Shown: positions 6,446-16,000, numbered from the stretch's first letter. The stretch is DNA of 64,000 nucleotides from Kurthia sibirica (GCF_003143975.1 NZ_QFVR01000003.1:1-64000); one strand, 5' to 3'. Program-made: numbers and translations. The notes: generated by a model not told the origin, from the letters alone.

Positions 6446-8795
6446 TTCGTTTAATTAGAGCTAAATTAGATGGTGTTGTTTGTCCACCATTTTTTACAGA
6501 TCGACGGTATGCTACTGTGAATTTTGCTCGATCAGCACTTTTATAACCCGTTTGAACACATGTATATGCCCCATTTTGTTTCATGTTTTCTTGAAATACC
6601 GTGAGAATAATATTTCTCCATAAAGGATGATCGACTTTTTTTAGCTTTGTTAAACTCAAGGGTGATGTAAGGTTCTCTACTGATATTTCCTCCACATACT
6701 CCAAAGCTAACAACTCTGTTTGAAGACATTTTTTATAATAAAGTTCCTTATAACTAAAGAAGATTTGTAAAAAAGGGTTTTGCTGCCAATAATCTGAAAT
6801 CACTTGTTTTTGCATAGAATAGGACATATTCTCCCTAATAATCGTATTCGCAATATATGTGAGGTTCACTTGTGTTCTTTCCTTAAAATATAATAGTTTT
6901 GGTACTGAGTTTGTCGCCATATAGTAGTGAATAATAGCTGATATATCTTCTGGAGCATATAGTGGTTTAAAGTGGTCTTGTAAGAAAAATGTCATTTCAA
7001 TTTCATTAATTAAGGGCTGAAGCTGCCGATAGCTCGCCTGCTGTTGAATGCCATAATATGCGAGTAATTGAGGCAATTTTTTAAGCATATTTGTATAGTT
7101 TTCTACATCATTTTCATAAACAAGTACTTCCTCTTGCCGTTGTATAGTAGCGCCCTCCATTTGTACCGTATACTGTAATGCATAAATACCAACTGGGACA
7201 CTTTTTTCAAATAACACGCGATTCAAACGTTCAAAATCAACTGTATCATCTATGCGTAAAGCAATTTCTTGTAGCATTTTTGTCGAGATGATTGTTGCAA
7301 TATTTAGCTGTTGAGCATCACTAATAGGAGCGTCTAGGTTTTCACCAGCTAGTAATACTTGTGGGTTGGACCACGCTATTTTATCGGTCCAATTGTCGAT
7401 AAAACTAACGATTGTTGCTGTTTTCGTCCCGCCAGCTGCTATGCCTCTTAGTGCACGTCCAATCATTTGTGTCATGAGGATAGAGGAGGTTGTCGGACGT
7501 GTTAAAAAGACGGTTTGCACATCTGGGAAGTCTGCACCTTCAGTTAATATATTGACGTTAATGAGTACGGGAAAAACATTCTTGCGAAATGCTTCAATGA
7601 CGCTACTATTCGTCTCGTCATTCTCACTGTTTGAAATGACTGTTCGGGCATCAATGCCTTTGTTATTAAATAACGCCGCCAGTATTGTCGCATGTGAGCG
7701 ATTAACAGCAAAAATAATAGTTTTGCCATACCCCATTTGATGTCTTTCATACTGTTGAACAATCAAATGATTACGTTTTTTATTTTGTGCTAAGCTACTC
7801 GCCACTGACTCCGGCAGAAGGTCCCAATCTTTAATCGACTTTAACATATCATCATCAAGTTCTCCGCTATATGATACGTCCGTCTGTAGCTCAAAAAAGC
7901 TAGGTTCCGATAAAATCCCACTTGCAATGAGGTTTTTCAAATCCTTTTTATAAATAATTCCATCTTTAAACAGTTCTCGCAAGGCCCCTTGCTCTGTCTC
8001 AGCTGTCCTGAAAGGGGTTGCTGTTAAACCGAGTAAGCGAACCTTGTCAATTTGCGCATAAATAGTTGAAATAAGTTGTTTATACGTTATTGCTGTCGCA
8101 TGGTGTGCTTCATCAATGACGACAAAAAGTTCATCGCTATGTTTCAACCAATCACTTAGCTTACTTGAGGGACTCATTAAACTATCTTTACTTGCGATTA
8201 CTAGTTCATCACTACTTTCAATAAATTCGGCTCGCTCATGTACACCAGAAATAATACGTGTCGCAATCGGCTTACGCCGTCCAATAGCAAAACGTTGAAA
8301 TGTAGCAAAGGCTTGGTTTAAGAGTTCATGACGATGAGCAATCCACAACACTTTTTTCCCTTTTAATAAAGCCGCTTCATAAAGCCAGCGTACAGCGGTT
8401 GTCGTCTTTCCTCCACCCGTCGGTAATACAAGTAATCCTTTAAAAGAAGGCTGAACTATTTGGCGATGAAGCGCATGAATAGCCTCCGCTTGGAATGCAA
8501 ATAATGCGGTAGAAGAGGGTTGATCTTTCACAATAATCTGCAATGCTTTAGGGCGAACTAATGTGAATTTTATCGTCTGATCCATTTCAATTTGTCCCCA
8601 ATTAGCCATTGATTTGGGTAATGATATATGTAGTCCTGTTGCTTTTATTTCTTCATCAATTTCTCGAATCATTTTTCGAGAACGTTTCGTATAACCTAAT
8701 TTTTTGACAAAACTTCTACATTTCATCGAGACACTATGGCCCTTGGATGCCATCACTTTGTCTTTAATCGTAAGTAAAACACTATATCTAGTCAT
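6441..8795 (-). CDS. superfamily 2 DEAD/DEAH-box helicase
   Basis: The 784-residue protein has an SF2 helicase core preceded by ~110 residues of unknown type. Visible motifs are Walker A LPTGGGKTTTAVRW (~130), DEAH in VVIDEAHHAT, motif III TATPFRTAE, and the C-terminal RecA lobe with TEGADFP and QMIGRALRG, as in type III restriction/SSL2-like helicases. The ~280 C-terminal residues are not recognised. Such stand-alone helicases occur in repair and in defence contexts, but no partner nuclease is adjacent. The ATG at 8795 has a modest AAAGG site. The gene appears to be monocistronic. Confidence 0.85.
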   Translation of the reverse strand: MTRYSVLLTIKDKVMASKGHSVSMKCRSFVKKLGYTKRSRKMIREIDEEIKATGLHISLPKSMANWGQIEMDQTIKFTLVRPKALQIIVKDQPSSTALFAFQAEAIHALHRQIVQPSFKGLLVLPTGGGKTTTAVRWLYEAALLKGKKVLWIAHRHELLNQAFATFQRFAIGRRKPIATRIISGVHERAEFIESSDELVIASKDSLMSPSSKLSDWLKHSDELFVVIDEAHHATAITYKQLISTIYAQIDKVRLLGLTATPFRTAETEQGALRELFKDGIIYKKDLKNLIASGILSEPSFFELQTDVSYSGELDDDMLKSIKDWDLLPESVASSLAQNKKRNHLIVQQYERHQMGYGKTIIFAVNRSHATILAALFNNKGIDARTVISNSENDETNSSVIEAFRKNVFPVLINVNILTEGADFPDVQTVFLTRPTTSSILMTQMIGRALRGIAAGGTKTATIVSFIDNWTDKIAWSNPQVLLAGENLDAPISDAQQLNIATIISTKMLQEIALRIDDTVDFERLNRVLFEKSVPVGIYALQYTVQMEGATIQRQEEVLVYENDVENYTNMLKKLPQLLAYYGIQQQASYRQLQPLINEIEMTFFLQDHFKPLYAPEDISAIIHYYMATNSVPKLLYFKERTQVNLTYIANTIIRENMSYSMQKQVISDYWQQNPFLQIFFSYKELYYKKCLQTELLALEYVEEISVENLTSPLSLTKLKKVDHPLWRNIILTVFQENMKQNGAYTCVQTGYKSADRAKFTVAYRRSVKNGGQTTPSNLALIKRI

Positions 8796-8907
8796 TCGCC
8801 CAATACCTTTCTATCGAATATTTGTTCTATTATTATAACAAATTGTCATACGATGTGTAAAAGGCTTAAAAAAGGGAAAGAAATAGTATGAAAGGGAGTC
8901 GATAGTA

Positions 8908-9087
8908 ATGAAAAAAAAAGACGAGCCAATTTTACATGACGATCCCCAACGTGTATACGATAAAACACCCGAGTCTTACGATACAGTTTTAGATGAGGTT
9001 GTTGGTGGTGAGGCAAAAGAGGAAAATGCTGAAGCAGAATATGAAGGTGTTACACCTGAAGAATTAGATGATCAACCACCATACTAA
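8908..9087 (+). CDS. small acidic protein, unknown
   Basis: A 59-residue ORF starts at ATG 8908 after an AGGGAG site and ends at 9087. The product begins MKKKDEPILHDDPQRVYDK and is highly acidic (many Glu and Asp), with no hydrophobic segment. It resembles small, soluble, disordered proteins seen in Bacillales. The next ORF starts 22 bp later, so the two are probably co-transcribed. Function unknown. Confidence 0.6.
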   Translation: MKKKDEPILHDDPQRVYDKTPESYDTVLDEVVGGEAKEENAEAEYEGVTPEELDDQPPY

Positions 9088-9109
9088 AAAGATTGAAAGG
9101 ACGAAGAAA

Positions 9110-9289
9110 ATGACTGATCAATTGGAACAATCATTATTACTTAGACGTTCAGAGGCATTGCAAAGTGACTTGCTCCAAGATAATATAGCGCAAACGCCGC
9201 TTTCTTTAGCTGAATTTGGTGACTTTATAGACGCTTATTTTTCTCTTTGTAATCACTCTGAAGATAAGTGTAACGACGTAAAACGATAA
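9110..9289 (+). CDS. small hypothetical protein
   Basis: The 59-residue product (MTDQLEQSLLLRRSEALQ...) starts at ATG 9110, nine bases after GAAAGG; an earlier in-frame start at 9068 would overlap the previous gene. It is probably helical, with two cysteines near the C terminus (SLCNHSEDKCND). It lies 11 bp upstream of the ketopantoate-reductase-like gene and looks like part of the same operon. Confidence 0.6.
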   Translation: MTDQLEQSLLLRRSEALQSDLLQDNIAQTPLSLAEFGDFIDAYFSLCNHSEDKCNDVKR

Positions 9290-9300
9290 GGAGCCATGCT

Positions 9301-10329
9301 ATGAAAATTGCAATTGTTGGGGCAACACCGACTGGAGCTGTTGTTGCCGCCTTTTTAAAAGATCATTTTTCTGATGTAACACTTATAAATGTTCATCTTT
9401 CCCCCCTGGAGGCGATTCAAATTCGAGGGATTATTGTAAGTGGCACTTCAACCATGTACACGCCCAATATTAAAGTAAAATCTATTGAACAATTTGATAA
9501 TGATTATGATATTATTTTTATTTTTTCACCACAAAGAGATAATCATATGATTTTACCCACTATAAAAAATAATATGTTGAAACCATGTATTGTCGTTTCC
9601 TTTCAAGAAACTTTATCTGATAATGAACTAATAAAGGCTTTTTATCCTGTACCTATCATTTCTGCAGTTTGTCATTTCCAAGCTTATTTTAAAGAACTTC
9701 ATATTGTAAATTTAACGACTGATTCTAAAGAAATAGCCCTACATGCTTTTGATTTAACAGATTTCCATGATCCTCAAAGTACTGATATATTGACGATTAA
9801 ACATATATTAGATTTTATTGGACAAACAATCATTGTCGAATCACACGCAAGTATCAAGTGGTCAAAAGCATTGTTTAATGCTTCAATCGATAGTCTTTCT
9901 AGTGCCTTAAATTGTTTATACGGTGACATTATTCAACATCCACTTGCGTTGCAAGTAGCAGTTCAACTTGCAGATGAAGTGGCACGAACAGCTAAGAAAC
10001 AACAAATACTTCTTACAACGACCACTGATATAAATTATAATCATTTTATCATTGACTCAGATTGTAAAATGGACGAATTAAAAACGATACTCTATAAGGC
10101 TGTATCCATACACGCTGCATCCAAATCATCCTTATTCGAACCAAATATACCATTGCATACGATTAATAATAGTATTAAGCGCTACGCAATAAAGGTTGAT
10201 CAACCTACTCCTTTTAATGATATTATTATTGACTGTTTAACTACAGCACAAAATACTGGCAGTTTACCTGCTTTCCATGAAAATATCCAGCTATTTGAAC
10301 CATTAATTAAAGGAAGTCATTTTCGATGA
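9301..10329 (+). CDS. ketopantoate reductase (ApbA/PanE)-like protein
   Basis: The 342-residue protein has an N-terminal Rossmann fold (MKIAIVGATPTGAVVAAFL, a variant G-x-x-x-x-G dinucleotide loop) and a C-terminal helical domain with IKWSKALFNASIDSLSSAL. In PanE the matching W-K-...-N segment carries the catalytic lysine and an active-site asparagine. PanE reduces 2-ketopantoate with NADPH in pantothenate synthesis. The nucleotide loop differs from the usual GxGxxG, so it may be a paralogue with another substrate. AAGGAG precedes the ATG. The only other pantothenate-related gene in the window, panD, is 35 kb away. Confidence 0.7.
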   Translation: MKIAIVGATPTGAVVAAFLKDHFSDVTLINVHLSPLEAIQIRGIIVSGTSTMYTPNIKVKSIEQFDNDYDIIFIFSPQRDNHMILPTIKNNMLKPCIVVSFQETLSDNELIKAFYPVPIISAVCHFQAYFKELHIVNLTTDSKEIALHAFDLTDFHDPQSTDILTIKHILDFIGQTIIVESHASIKWSKALFNASIDSLSSALNCLYGDIIQHPLALQVAVQLADEVARTAKKQQILLTTTTDINYNHFIIDSDCKMDELKTILYKAVSIHAASKSSLFEPNIPLHTINNSIKRYAIKVDQPTPFNDIIIDCLTTAQNTGSLPAFHENIQLFEPLIKGSHFR

Positions 10330-10337
10330 ATGACAAA

Positions 10338-10380
10338 CAAAAAGCATGTAAAAATCATAATGATTTTTACATGCTTTTTG
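10338..10380. terminator. bidirectional terminator
   Basis: A 20-bp stem (CAAAAAGCATGTAAAAATCA with its complement, 3-base loop) separates the convergent PanE-like and SDR genes. Confidence 0.9.
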
Positions 10381-10397
10381 TTGTTTTCAATATTATT

Positions 10398-11156
10398 TTA
10401 GTATGCTGACCATCCTGCATCGGCACCTACAACTTGACCATTAATAAAACTGCTATCATCAGAAGCTAAAAATACTGCTAATTTTGCAATTTCAATAGGT
10501 TCACCCGTACGTGGATTAATTGCCATTCCTAGGCTTTGGCGCTTATACCCCACTTCACTCATATTGCTCATGGATGCGCCAATATTTGTTGCGACACCAC
10601 CGGGAGCAATTCCGTTACAGCGGATATTTTTATCTGCATACATAAATGCTGTATTTTTAGTTAACCCTACAACGGCATGTTTAGATGCTGTATACACAGC
10701 ACCTGCACGAGCTCCATATAACCCACCAGCAGAAATATTATTGACAATTACACCATGACCTTGCTCAAGGAATATATTTGTCGCAATACGCATTGATTGC
10801 ATAACTGCCTTTGTATTAACATTCATTACTAGATCCCAGCGGTCATCTTCTACTTCATTGACCGGTTGCATACCATCCATAATACCTGCATTATTCATAA
10901 CGATGTCGACTGAACCAAATTTTTCAACTGCAAAATCATACATAGCTTGTAATTCATCTAAATTTGCAACATTGGTTTTTATTGCTGCTGCCACGCCACC
11001 TGCTGTTATAATTTCCTCTGCAACTACATTTGCGCCTTCAAGATTTAAATCAGAGACAATTACATTTGCACCCTCTTTTGCATACTCTATTGCAATTGCT
11101 TTACCCATTCCTGATGCTGCACCTGTAACGATGGCGGTTTTATTTTGAAGTTTCAT
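10398..11156 (-). CDS. SDR-family NAD(P)-dependent oxidoreductase
   Basis: A classical short-chain dehydrogenase of 252 residues. The cofactor loop is TGAASGMG (~12-19), followed by NNAG (~88-91), the catalytic serine region NNISAGG, and Y-x-x-x-K in YTASKHAVVGL. The Asp in VSDLNLEG at the end of strand 2 suggests NAD(H) preference. Such enzymes oxidise or reduce secondary alcohols and ketones in the cytoplasm. It is divergent from a TetR-type regulator, so local control is likely. A TGTT/AACA palindrome lies in the shared upstream region near 11185. The substrate cannot be deduced. Confidence 0.92.
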   Translation of the reverse strand: MKLQNKTAIVTGAASGMGKAIAIEYAKEGANVIVSDLNLEGANVVAEEIITAGGVAAAIKTNVANLDELQAMYDFAVEKFGSVDIVMNNAGIMDGMQPVNEVEDDRWDLVMNVNTKAVMQSMRIATNIFLEQGHGVIVNNISAGGLYGARAGAVYTASKHAVVGLTKNTAFMYADKNIRCNGIAPGGVATNIGASMSNMSEVGYKRQSLGMAINPRTGEPIEIAKLAVFLASDDSSFINGQVVGADAGWSAY

Positions 11157-11307
11157 TCATAATCTCTCCTTTTTTTATACAACATTTGTTCAATATCTAT
11201 TATAATATAAACAAGAAATCGTTAGCAATTAGGAACATAGCGTATAAAAAGGAGAAATAAAACGTTTTCAGTCCTTTTTGTTCATTATGTATTGGAGGTA
11301 ATCTAGC

Positions 11308-11874
11308 ATGGTTCTTGAAGATATTCGAATTGTAAAAACAAAACAAGCATTACAACAGGCTTTCTTTGATATTATTCAATTTAAAACAATTGATACGATG
11401 TCCATAACTGATTTATGTGAAGTCGCACATATTAATCGTGGGACGTTTTATCGTCATTATAAAACCAAGGATGACTTGGTAAATGAAATTATTGACCTTA
11501 TTTCCAATGAAATCGTCCAGGCTTATTTTAAACCCTATGAACAGAATCCAGAGTTGAAACCCGCAACAATTGATAGTAATTCAATTGCCATTTTCCAGCA
11601 TATTTATGATTATCGTAGTTTTTATACAATCATTTTTGGACCGAATGGCTCAATCCATAATCATCGTATTTTCTATGATAAAATGCGAGAGCTCATGATG
11701 GATGCACTCTATATCGAAAACAAAAATAGTCAGATCAATCATGTACTTTTCGCATCATATCAAACCTATGCAATCATTGGTATGATTATCGAGTGGGTTC
11801 GTAGTGATTTTGAATACAGCGTGGCGTATATGAATGAACAATTTGCATTAAACCTACAAATCCAACATAATTAG
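11308..11874 (+). CDS. TetR/AcrR-family transcriptional regulator
   Basis: The 188-residue protein has an N-terminal TetR helix-turn-helix (TIDTMSITDLCEVAHINRGTFYRHYKTKDDLV, ~28-60). Its C-terminal domain contains YRSFYTIIFGPNG, typical of the DhaS-like/TetR_C_8 group common in Bacillales. GGAGG lies nine bases before the start. It is divergent from the SDR gene, which it probably represses, and 10 bp upstream of a membrane protein gene that may be co-transcribed. Confidence 0.9.
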   Translation: MVLEDIRIVKTKQALQQAFFDIIQFKTIDTMSITDLCEVAHINRGTFYRHYKTKDDLVNEIIDLISNEIVQAYFKPYEQNPELKPATIDSNSIAIFQHIYDYRSFYTIIFGPNGSIHNHRIFYDKMRELMMDALYIENKNSQINHVLFASYQTYAIIGMIIEWVRSDFEYSVAYMNEQFALNLQIQHN

Positions 11875-11884
11875 GGGCTATAAA

Positions 11885-12841
11885 ATGACAAAAAAAATAT
11901 TTACTATTGGCCATACAATTAGCGAAATTGAAGCATCCTTTGATGCATTAAACCAATATACTTGGCAGCTAAAAGATGTTTTGTTTTTCCGAGGGCAACA
12001 AGCTGATGACGATCGCTATTATTGCCAAATCTCTGTTCATACTAGCATCGCGGACCATGTGGAAGATTGTTTACGTACACATGCATCACCTATCACATCA
12101 GAAGAATTTCAAAAATTAAAAAACAAAGCAACAGCATTTGAATACGTTTTTTTTGGCGGATCTTCTCAAAATAGAACTCTTTTTTTAACAGCCTTGCAAG
12201 CACATCATATTGACTATCGCCTTGAGTCTATCCCACTAATCATTGGTCGACAAAGCAAAAATTCACAAGTACTTTTGATGATAATCGATGCTAACGATCT
12301 GACAATGGTGAACAATCTACTCGAACAATTCTCTACCAAGAAAGAACGAAAATCCTGGCTGAAGGGAACACGCACAAAAGAAATTTATATTATGAATAAG
12401 ATAGATTCCATAAAAAATTATGAAAATCAATTACGGGCGAGAGAAATCCCCTTTACCCGAGAGAACGAGGACCAAATAATCCAAGTAATTACTGTTGCTA
12501 AAGTTGATTATAGAGAAGCTAAAGACCTACTCCCTATTCAAGATCAAAATGAAATAGCTATTTTCAAAAAAAAAGCTACACGTAAAAAATGGCTTTTCTA
12601 TTTTATTGGTCTGTGCATTATATTATTTGTCAAAACAACAATGAGTTTTTTAAGTGGTTGGTGGGGAATTGCCATATTTTTCATTATTTTGTTGTTATGC
12701 GGGTTCGCCATAGCGAAAACATGGGCGTATATTCAAGGGAGGAAAATCAGCTCTACCGTCACACCCCCTATAATCTTTTTCTTTTCTTGTTTCACATTTC
12801 TTGAATGTATAGGCGGAATTATTGCTCAAATCTTTAAATAA
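11885..12841 (+). CDS. hypothetical protein with C-terminal membrane segments
   Basis: A 318-residue protein of unknown family. The first ~235 residues are soluble and charged and seem to hold related halves (IFTIGHTISEIEASFDAL... and a later IYIMNKIDSIKNYENQL...), suggesting tandem small domains. Three hydrophobic segments follow near residues 238-256, 260-282 and 297-315, so it is probably anchored with a cytoplasmic N-terminal part. Its short distance from the TetR gene suggests one operon. No catalytic motif was recognised. Confidence 0.65.
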   Translation: MTKKIFTIGHTISEIEASFDALNQYTWQLKDVLFFRGQQADDDRYYCQISVHTSIADHVEDCLRTHASPITSEEFQKLKNKATAFEYVFFGGSSQNRTLFLTALQAHHIDYRLESIPLIIGRQSKNSQVLLMIIDANDLTMVNNLLEQFSTKKERKSWLKGTRTKEIYIMNKIDSIKNYENQLRAREIPFTRENEDQIIQVITVAKVDYREAKDLLPIQDQNEIAIFKKKATRKKWLFYFIGLCIILFVKTTMSFLSGWWGIAIFFIILLLCGFAIAKTWAYIQGRKISSTVTPPIIFFFSCFTFLECIGGIIAQIFK

Positions 12842-12938
12842 CAACATACTATAGTCCATTTATATACTACATCTCGACCAGTGTATAATTTAGTAAAAAG
12901 AATACAATACTAGTAGTTTATACTAGTACAATCAAGTA

Positions 12939-12966
12939 ACTTCAGTAAGTTATCGAAGTCTTTTTT
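12939..12966 (+). terminator. weak terminator
   Basis: ACTTC (12939-12943) and GAAGT (12955-12959) form a short stem before six T residues, ~100 bp past the membrane-protein stop. The rest of 12842-13159 holds no gene that I can support. Confidence 0.4.
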
Positions 12967-13159
12967 CATGACCATTATTTTCTACCATACTATTTCACAT
13001 GCTTATTTTTGACTCTTACAGCCTAGATTTCACATTAAATTAAGTAGCTAAACTAACCTCTACTATCTTTATATCATTGATCCCGCTAATGTTTCACTCA
13101 ATTAATAGAGGGATACCATATATTTCAACAAGCTGCGTATAACTAGAATAAAATGGAAA

Positions 13160-13407
13160 GAGCCTGAGACAACAGTATTTTCAATAGAGAAAATCCCGTA
13201 TGATTTTTCGAAATCATACGGGATTATTCATTTCAATCCATTTGCGCTTCGAAAAACGCTTTCCGCGGACATGGCTTCAAACGCCTCGTCATTGCATTCC
13301 TGTGGGGTTTGCAGCTCACGCTATTCCCGTAGAAGTCGTTTTCTACGCATTCAATTGATTTGATGATTTGTATGGGAGACATACTATTTTTGTTCTGTCC
13401 CAGGCTC
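13160..13407 (-). repeat. GAGCCTG intergenic element, copy 1 (248 bp, inverted)
   Basis: The element starts GAGCCTGAGACAA and ends TGTCCCAGGCTC, with internal hairpin ATCCCGTATGAT/ATCATACGGGAT. It is inverted relative to the other four copies. Flanking bases are complementary across it (AAAATGGAAA on the left, TTTTCATTTT on the right), so the whole could fold as one long terminator-like stem. It lies between two converging genes. No ORF in it is convincing. Confidence 0.88.
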
Positions 13408-13594
13408 TTTTCATTTTATTGCATAAGAAGTACAAAAAATAAATATGTGTTTAGGTTAGGGGAATGTATTTTCTTCGTAAAAGACGAAAAGTCTCGTCGA
13501 AAAGCCATTCGAAACGAATGTATAGAAAATAGCATAGAAGCTAAAAACACTATCAAGTTACTATTTTATAATAAGTGCATTTTTTGAATATTTA

Positions 13595-14164
13595 TTAATT
13601 TAAAACACCATTTGATAGATCCATCGGCAAGTTAATAACTTCAATATTTTCTTCTTTATTTGCATCAAATACTTCACATTCAATGACAAAGCTATCTGGC
13701 TGCTCATTATTCAAAATTAAATAGTGAATAATCGGTAGACCCATCGTTTGGAATAGCGCATCACGATTCATCTTTTTATAGGCTTTTTTGTCGACATTCA
13801 CACGAATACTATCATATTCATTTTTGACTTCAATGCTTTGAACTGCTTGAAACTTAGATGATTTTTCGATTTGCATAAACATCGCTTTCAAGTTTGCTTT
13901 AGTATCTTTTTTCAACTGTTCGTATTGCGTTGATGTCATTAAAAACTCTACACCATCTGCTTTTACTATTTTTTTCGAAATAAATGTTGGATCCCATTCT
14001 TCTACAGTATTTGCGTCGTTTAGATATTCAGTAGGCATAAATATTTTTATCGTTGCCTCTTCTACAGATTTTTGAGCTGCTGATGTCTGATCACTACTTT
14101 TAGTTCCACAACCTGCAAGTACTAGAATGATAGCTGTTATTAAAACTACTAATCTATTTCTCAC
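13595..14164 (-). CDS. putative lipoprotein, function unknown
   Basis: A 189-residue lipoprotein precursor. I use GTG at 14164, preceded by AAGGGGGTG, because the signal peptide (VRNRLVVLITAIILVLAGC, lipobox LAGC) begins there; the longer ORF up to 14212 would place charged residues before it. The mature protein has a Ser/Gln-rich linker and then a region of about 150 residues with KLYK-poor, beta-rich sequence that I cannot assign. It stands alone. The ORF closes at 13595 and no clear T-run hairpin follows until the repeat element. Confidence 0.7.
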   Translation of the reverse strand: MRNRLVVLITAIILVLAGCGTKSSDQTSAAQKSVEEATIKIFMPTEYLNDANTVEEWDPTFISKKIVKADGVEFLMTSTQYEQLKKDTKANLKAMFMQIEKSSKFQAVQSIEVKNEYDSIRVNVDKKAYKKMNRDALFQTMGLPIIHYLILNNEQPDSFVIECEVFDANKEENIEVINLPMDLSNGVLN

Positions 14165-14390
14165 ACTTGACACCCCCTTATGTATATCATCTATTTTATC
14201 AAAAAATGACAATTATTGAAATAAAAAAGAAGAGGTACTAATACTGGAGATTGTAAAAAACAATTAGCTGCTATATGCACGTCAAATTAAAAGTGTACCG
14301 GCCTTCACAAATGCAACATGATCCATATAATGAAATGATTCTTTTTCTCCGTTACCTCTCTTCAACAACAGTTTTTGACAAAAAATAATT

Positions 14391-14427
14391 AAAAAAAGCA
14401 GATTTCGGACAATGACCGAAATCTGCT
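14391..14427 (-). terminator. terminator of the dioxygenase operon
   Basis: AGCAGATTTCGG and CCGAAATCTGCT form a 12-bp stem followed on the minus strand by seven T residues, ~90 bp past the dioxygenase stop. The remaining 14213-14390 holds nothing recognised. Confidence 0.8.
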
Positions 14428-14516
14428 GATCCCCTCTAAAAGAATAAATTTGCTTATATTAACATGCTGTAAGCAAAGAGCTCACTTCACTATTTAGCAA
14501 TTTCTCTTTTAAAAAA

Positions 14517-15503
14517 TTATTCGTATTCTTTTTCAAAATTAATTGTTGAACGTACTGTATCAAAATGACGTACAAGTCCTTCAATTTTTTCTCTTTCTTG
14601 CTCTAAGAATGGTGGTAATGACAGTTTTTCACCTAGTGTTTCATAAGGTTCATCCCCCATGAAACCTGGACCATCCGTTGCAAACTCAAATAATACGCCA
14701 TGTGCTACACGTGCATATAATGATTCAAAGAAGAAACGATCTACATAACCAGAAGTGTGGAAACCAATTTCAGACATGCGTGCAATCCAATGATCCAACG
14801 CTTGGCGATCTTCTACGCGTAATGCTAGGTGATGAACCGTACCAAAACCTTGTGTGGCGGGCGTTGATTGCTCATCATGTTTAACGATGATTCGAGCACC
14901 ATTTCCGCCAGTTCCTACTTCAAATAGATACGTGTTTCCTTCTTGTGCAATTTCTTTAAATTGCAGCGCTTGTTCAAGAACAGCCTTAAAATTTTTAAAT
15001 TCTGCGATTGTTACTTCTACTGGTCCAAGACCGGTAATAGCAAATTCTAAAGGAATAGGTCCCTTTTGCCATGGCGTGCCACTTTCAATACCTGTGTTAT
15101 TTTCATCAGAAATCAATTGATATTGCTGACCATCAAAATCAACAAATGGTAGTACGCTCACACCAAATTGTTGTTGAATACCATCATTAGAAATGTCTAA
15201 ACGATTAAAACGTTTTTGCCAATATACTAGTGCGGCATCTGTTGGTACCCGGAAACTAGTACGTGAAATTTCGTTAGTACCATGTTGGCCTTTTTGAATA
15301 CCTGGGAAATCAAAGAATGTCATATCCGTACCTGCAGAGCCTTTATCATCTGCAAAAAAAGTATGGTATGTTTGAATATCATCTTGATTGACTGTTTTTT
15401 TTACTAAACGCATACCTAATACATATGTGAAAAATTTATAATTTTCTTCCGCACTGCTTGTAATTGCTGTTACATGGTGAATACCTTTTAGTTGATTTGT
15501 CAT
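14517..15503 (-). CDS. ring-cleaving dioxygenase, MhqO/MhqA-like (glyoxalase fold)
   Basis: The 328-residue protein has two vicinal-oxygen-chelate domains: LKGIHHVTAITSSAEENYKFFTYVLGMRLVKKTVNQDD at the N terminus, and GFGTVHHLALRVEDRQALDHWI near residue 220. Metal ligands are expected in the two HH pairs and in LFEFATDGPGF (Glu). Bacillus relatives (MhqA, MhqE, MhqO) cleave or detoxify hydroquinone- and catechol-type compounds. It lies 17 bp downstream of a MarR-type gene with an MhqR-like operator, which supports a quinone/electrophile stress role. GGAGG precedes the start. Confidence 0.88.
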   Translation of the reverse strand: MTNQLKGIHHVTAITSSAEENYKFFTYVLGMRLVKKTVNQDDIQTYHTFFADDKGSAGTDMTFFDFPGIQKGQHGTNEISRTSFRVPTDAALVYWQKRFNRLDISNDGIQQQFGVSVLPFVDFDGQQYQLISDENNTGIESGTPWQKGPIPLEFAITGLGPVEVTIAEFKNFKAVLEQALQFKEIAQEGNTYLFEVGTGGNGARIIVKHDEQSTPATQGFGTVHHLALRVEDRQALDHWIARMSEIGFHTSGYVDRFFFESLYARVAHGVLFEFATDGPGFMGDEPYETLGEKLSLPPFLEQEREKIEGLVRHFDTVRSTINFEKEYE

Positions 15504-15520
15504 TGTTTATTCCTCCAAAA

Positions 15521-15952
15521 TTATAAGTTTTTGCTATGATAGCCAACTTTTTTTATTAAGTCGATCATTGTATCCTTTTCCACATCTGATAGGGGTGAAA
15601 ACATTTCCGCTACAAGTTGTTCATGCTGCGGAAAAATAGTTTCTATAAAAGCGTGACCTGCCTTTGTAATAGCAGTAAAAGTTACACGTCGATCAGTCGG
15701 ACAAGCAATTCGTTCTACGAAACCTCTTTTTTCAAGCTTATCGACAATATATGTAATACTGCCGCTCGTAATGAGTATTTTATCTCCAATTCGCTGAATA
15801 GGTTGTTCCCCCTTATGGTATAACAACTCTAGTACAGCAAATTCATTCAAGTTAATATTGTATTGCTGCATATCTTTGCGAATAACACTTTCAATCGTTT
15901 GTGCTGCTCGTAATAAAACAGTCAATGATTTTAAAGACTTATTTTCAGTCAC
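15521..15952 (-). CDS. MarR-family regulator, MhqR-like
   Basis: The 143-residue protein has a winged helix-turn-helix (EFAVLELLYHKGEQPIQRIGDKILITSGSITYIVDKLEKRGFV, wing RIACPTDRRVTF with the conserved D-R). It probably starts at GTG 15952 after AAGGTG. It is the first gene of the dioxygenase operon and most likely represses its own promoter through the palindrome at 15985-16000. A single cysteine sits in the wing (ACPTDRR). In B. subtilis MhqR is inactivated by quinones. Confidence 0.85.
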   Translation of the reverse strand: MTENKSLKSLTVLLRAAQTIESVIRKDMQQYNINLNEFAVLELLYHKGEQPIQRIGDKILITSGSITYIVDKLEKRGFVERIACPTDRRVTFTAITKAGHAFIETIFPQHEQLVAEMFSPLSDVEKDTMIDLIKKVGYHSKNL

Positions 15953-15984
15953 TTAATACACCTTCTTTTATCTTGAATTGATTT

Positions 15985-16000
15985 ATCTTGAATTAAAGAT
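15985..16000. promoter_or_regulatory. MhqR-like operator
   Basis: ATCTTGAATTAAAGAT is a near palindrome closely resembling the B. subtilis MhqR box ATCTCGAATTCGAGAT. A second half-site ATCTTGAATT occurs 15 bp away, closer to the gene. It lies 32 bp upstream of the MarR start codon. Confidence 0.65.

Noticed and set aside
6441-8795. Helicase as part of a known multi-gene defence system
   Set aside because: No nuclease, methylase or other partner lies next to it; the flanking genes are transporters and small housekeeping-type ORFs.
13160-13407. GAGCCTG elements as insertion sequences or CRISPR-like repeats
   Set aside because: No transposase frame, no regular short-repeat/spacer structure and no clear target-site duplication; they are better described as small non-coding intergenic elements.
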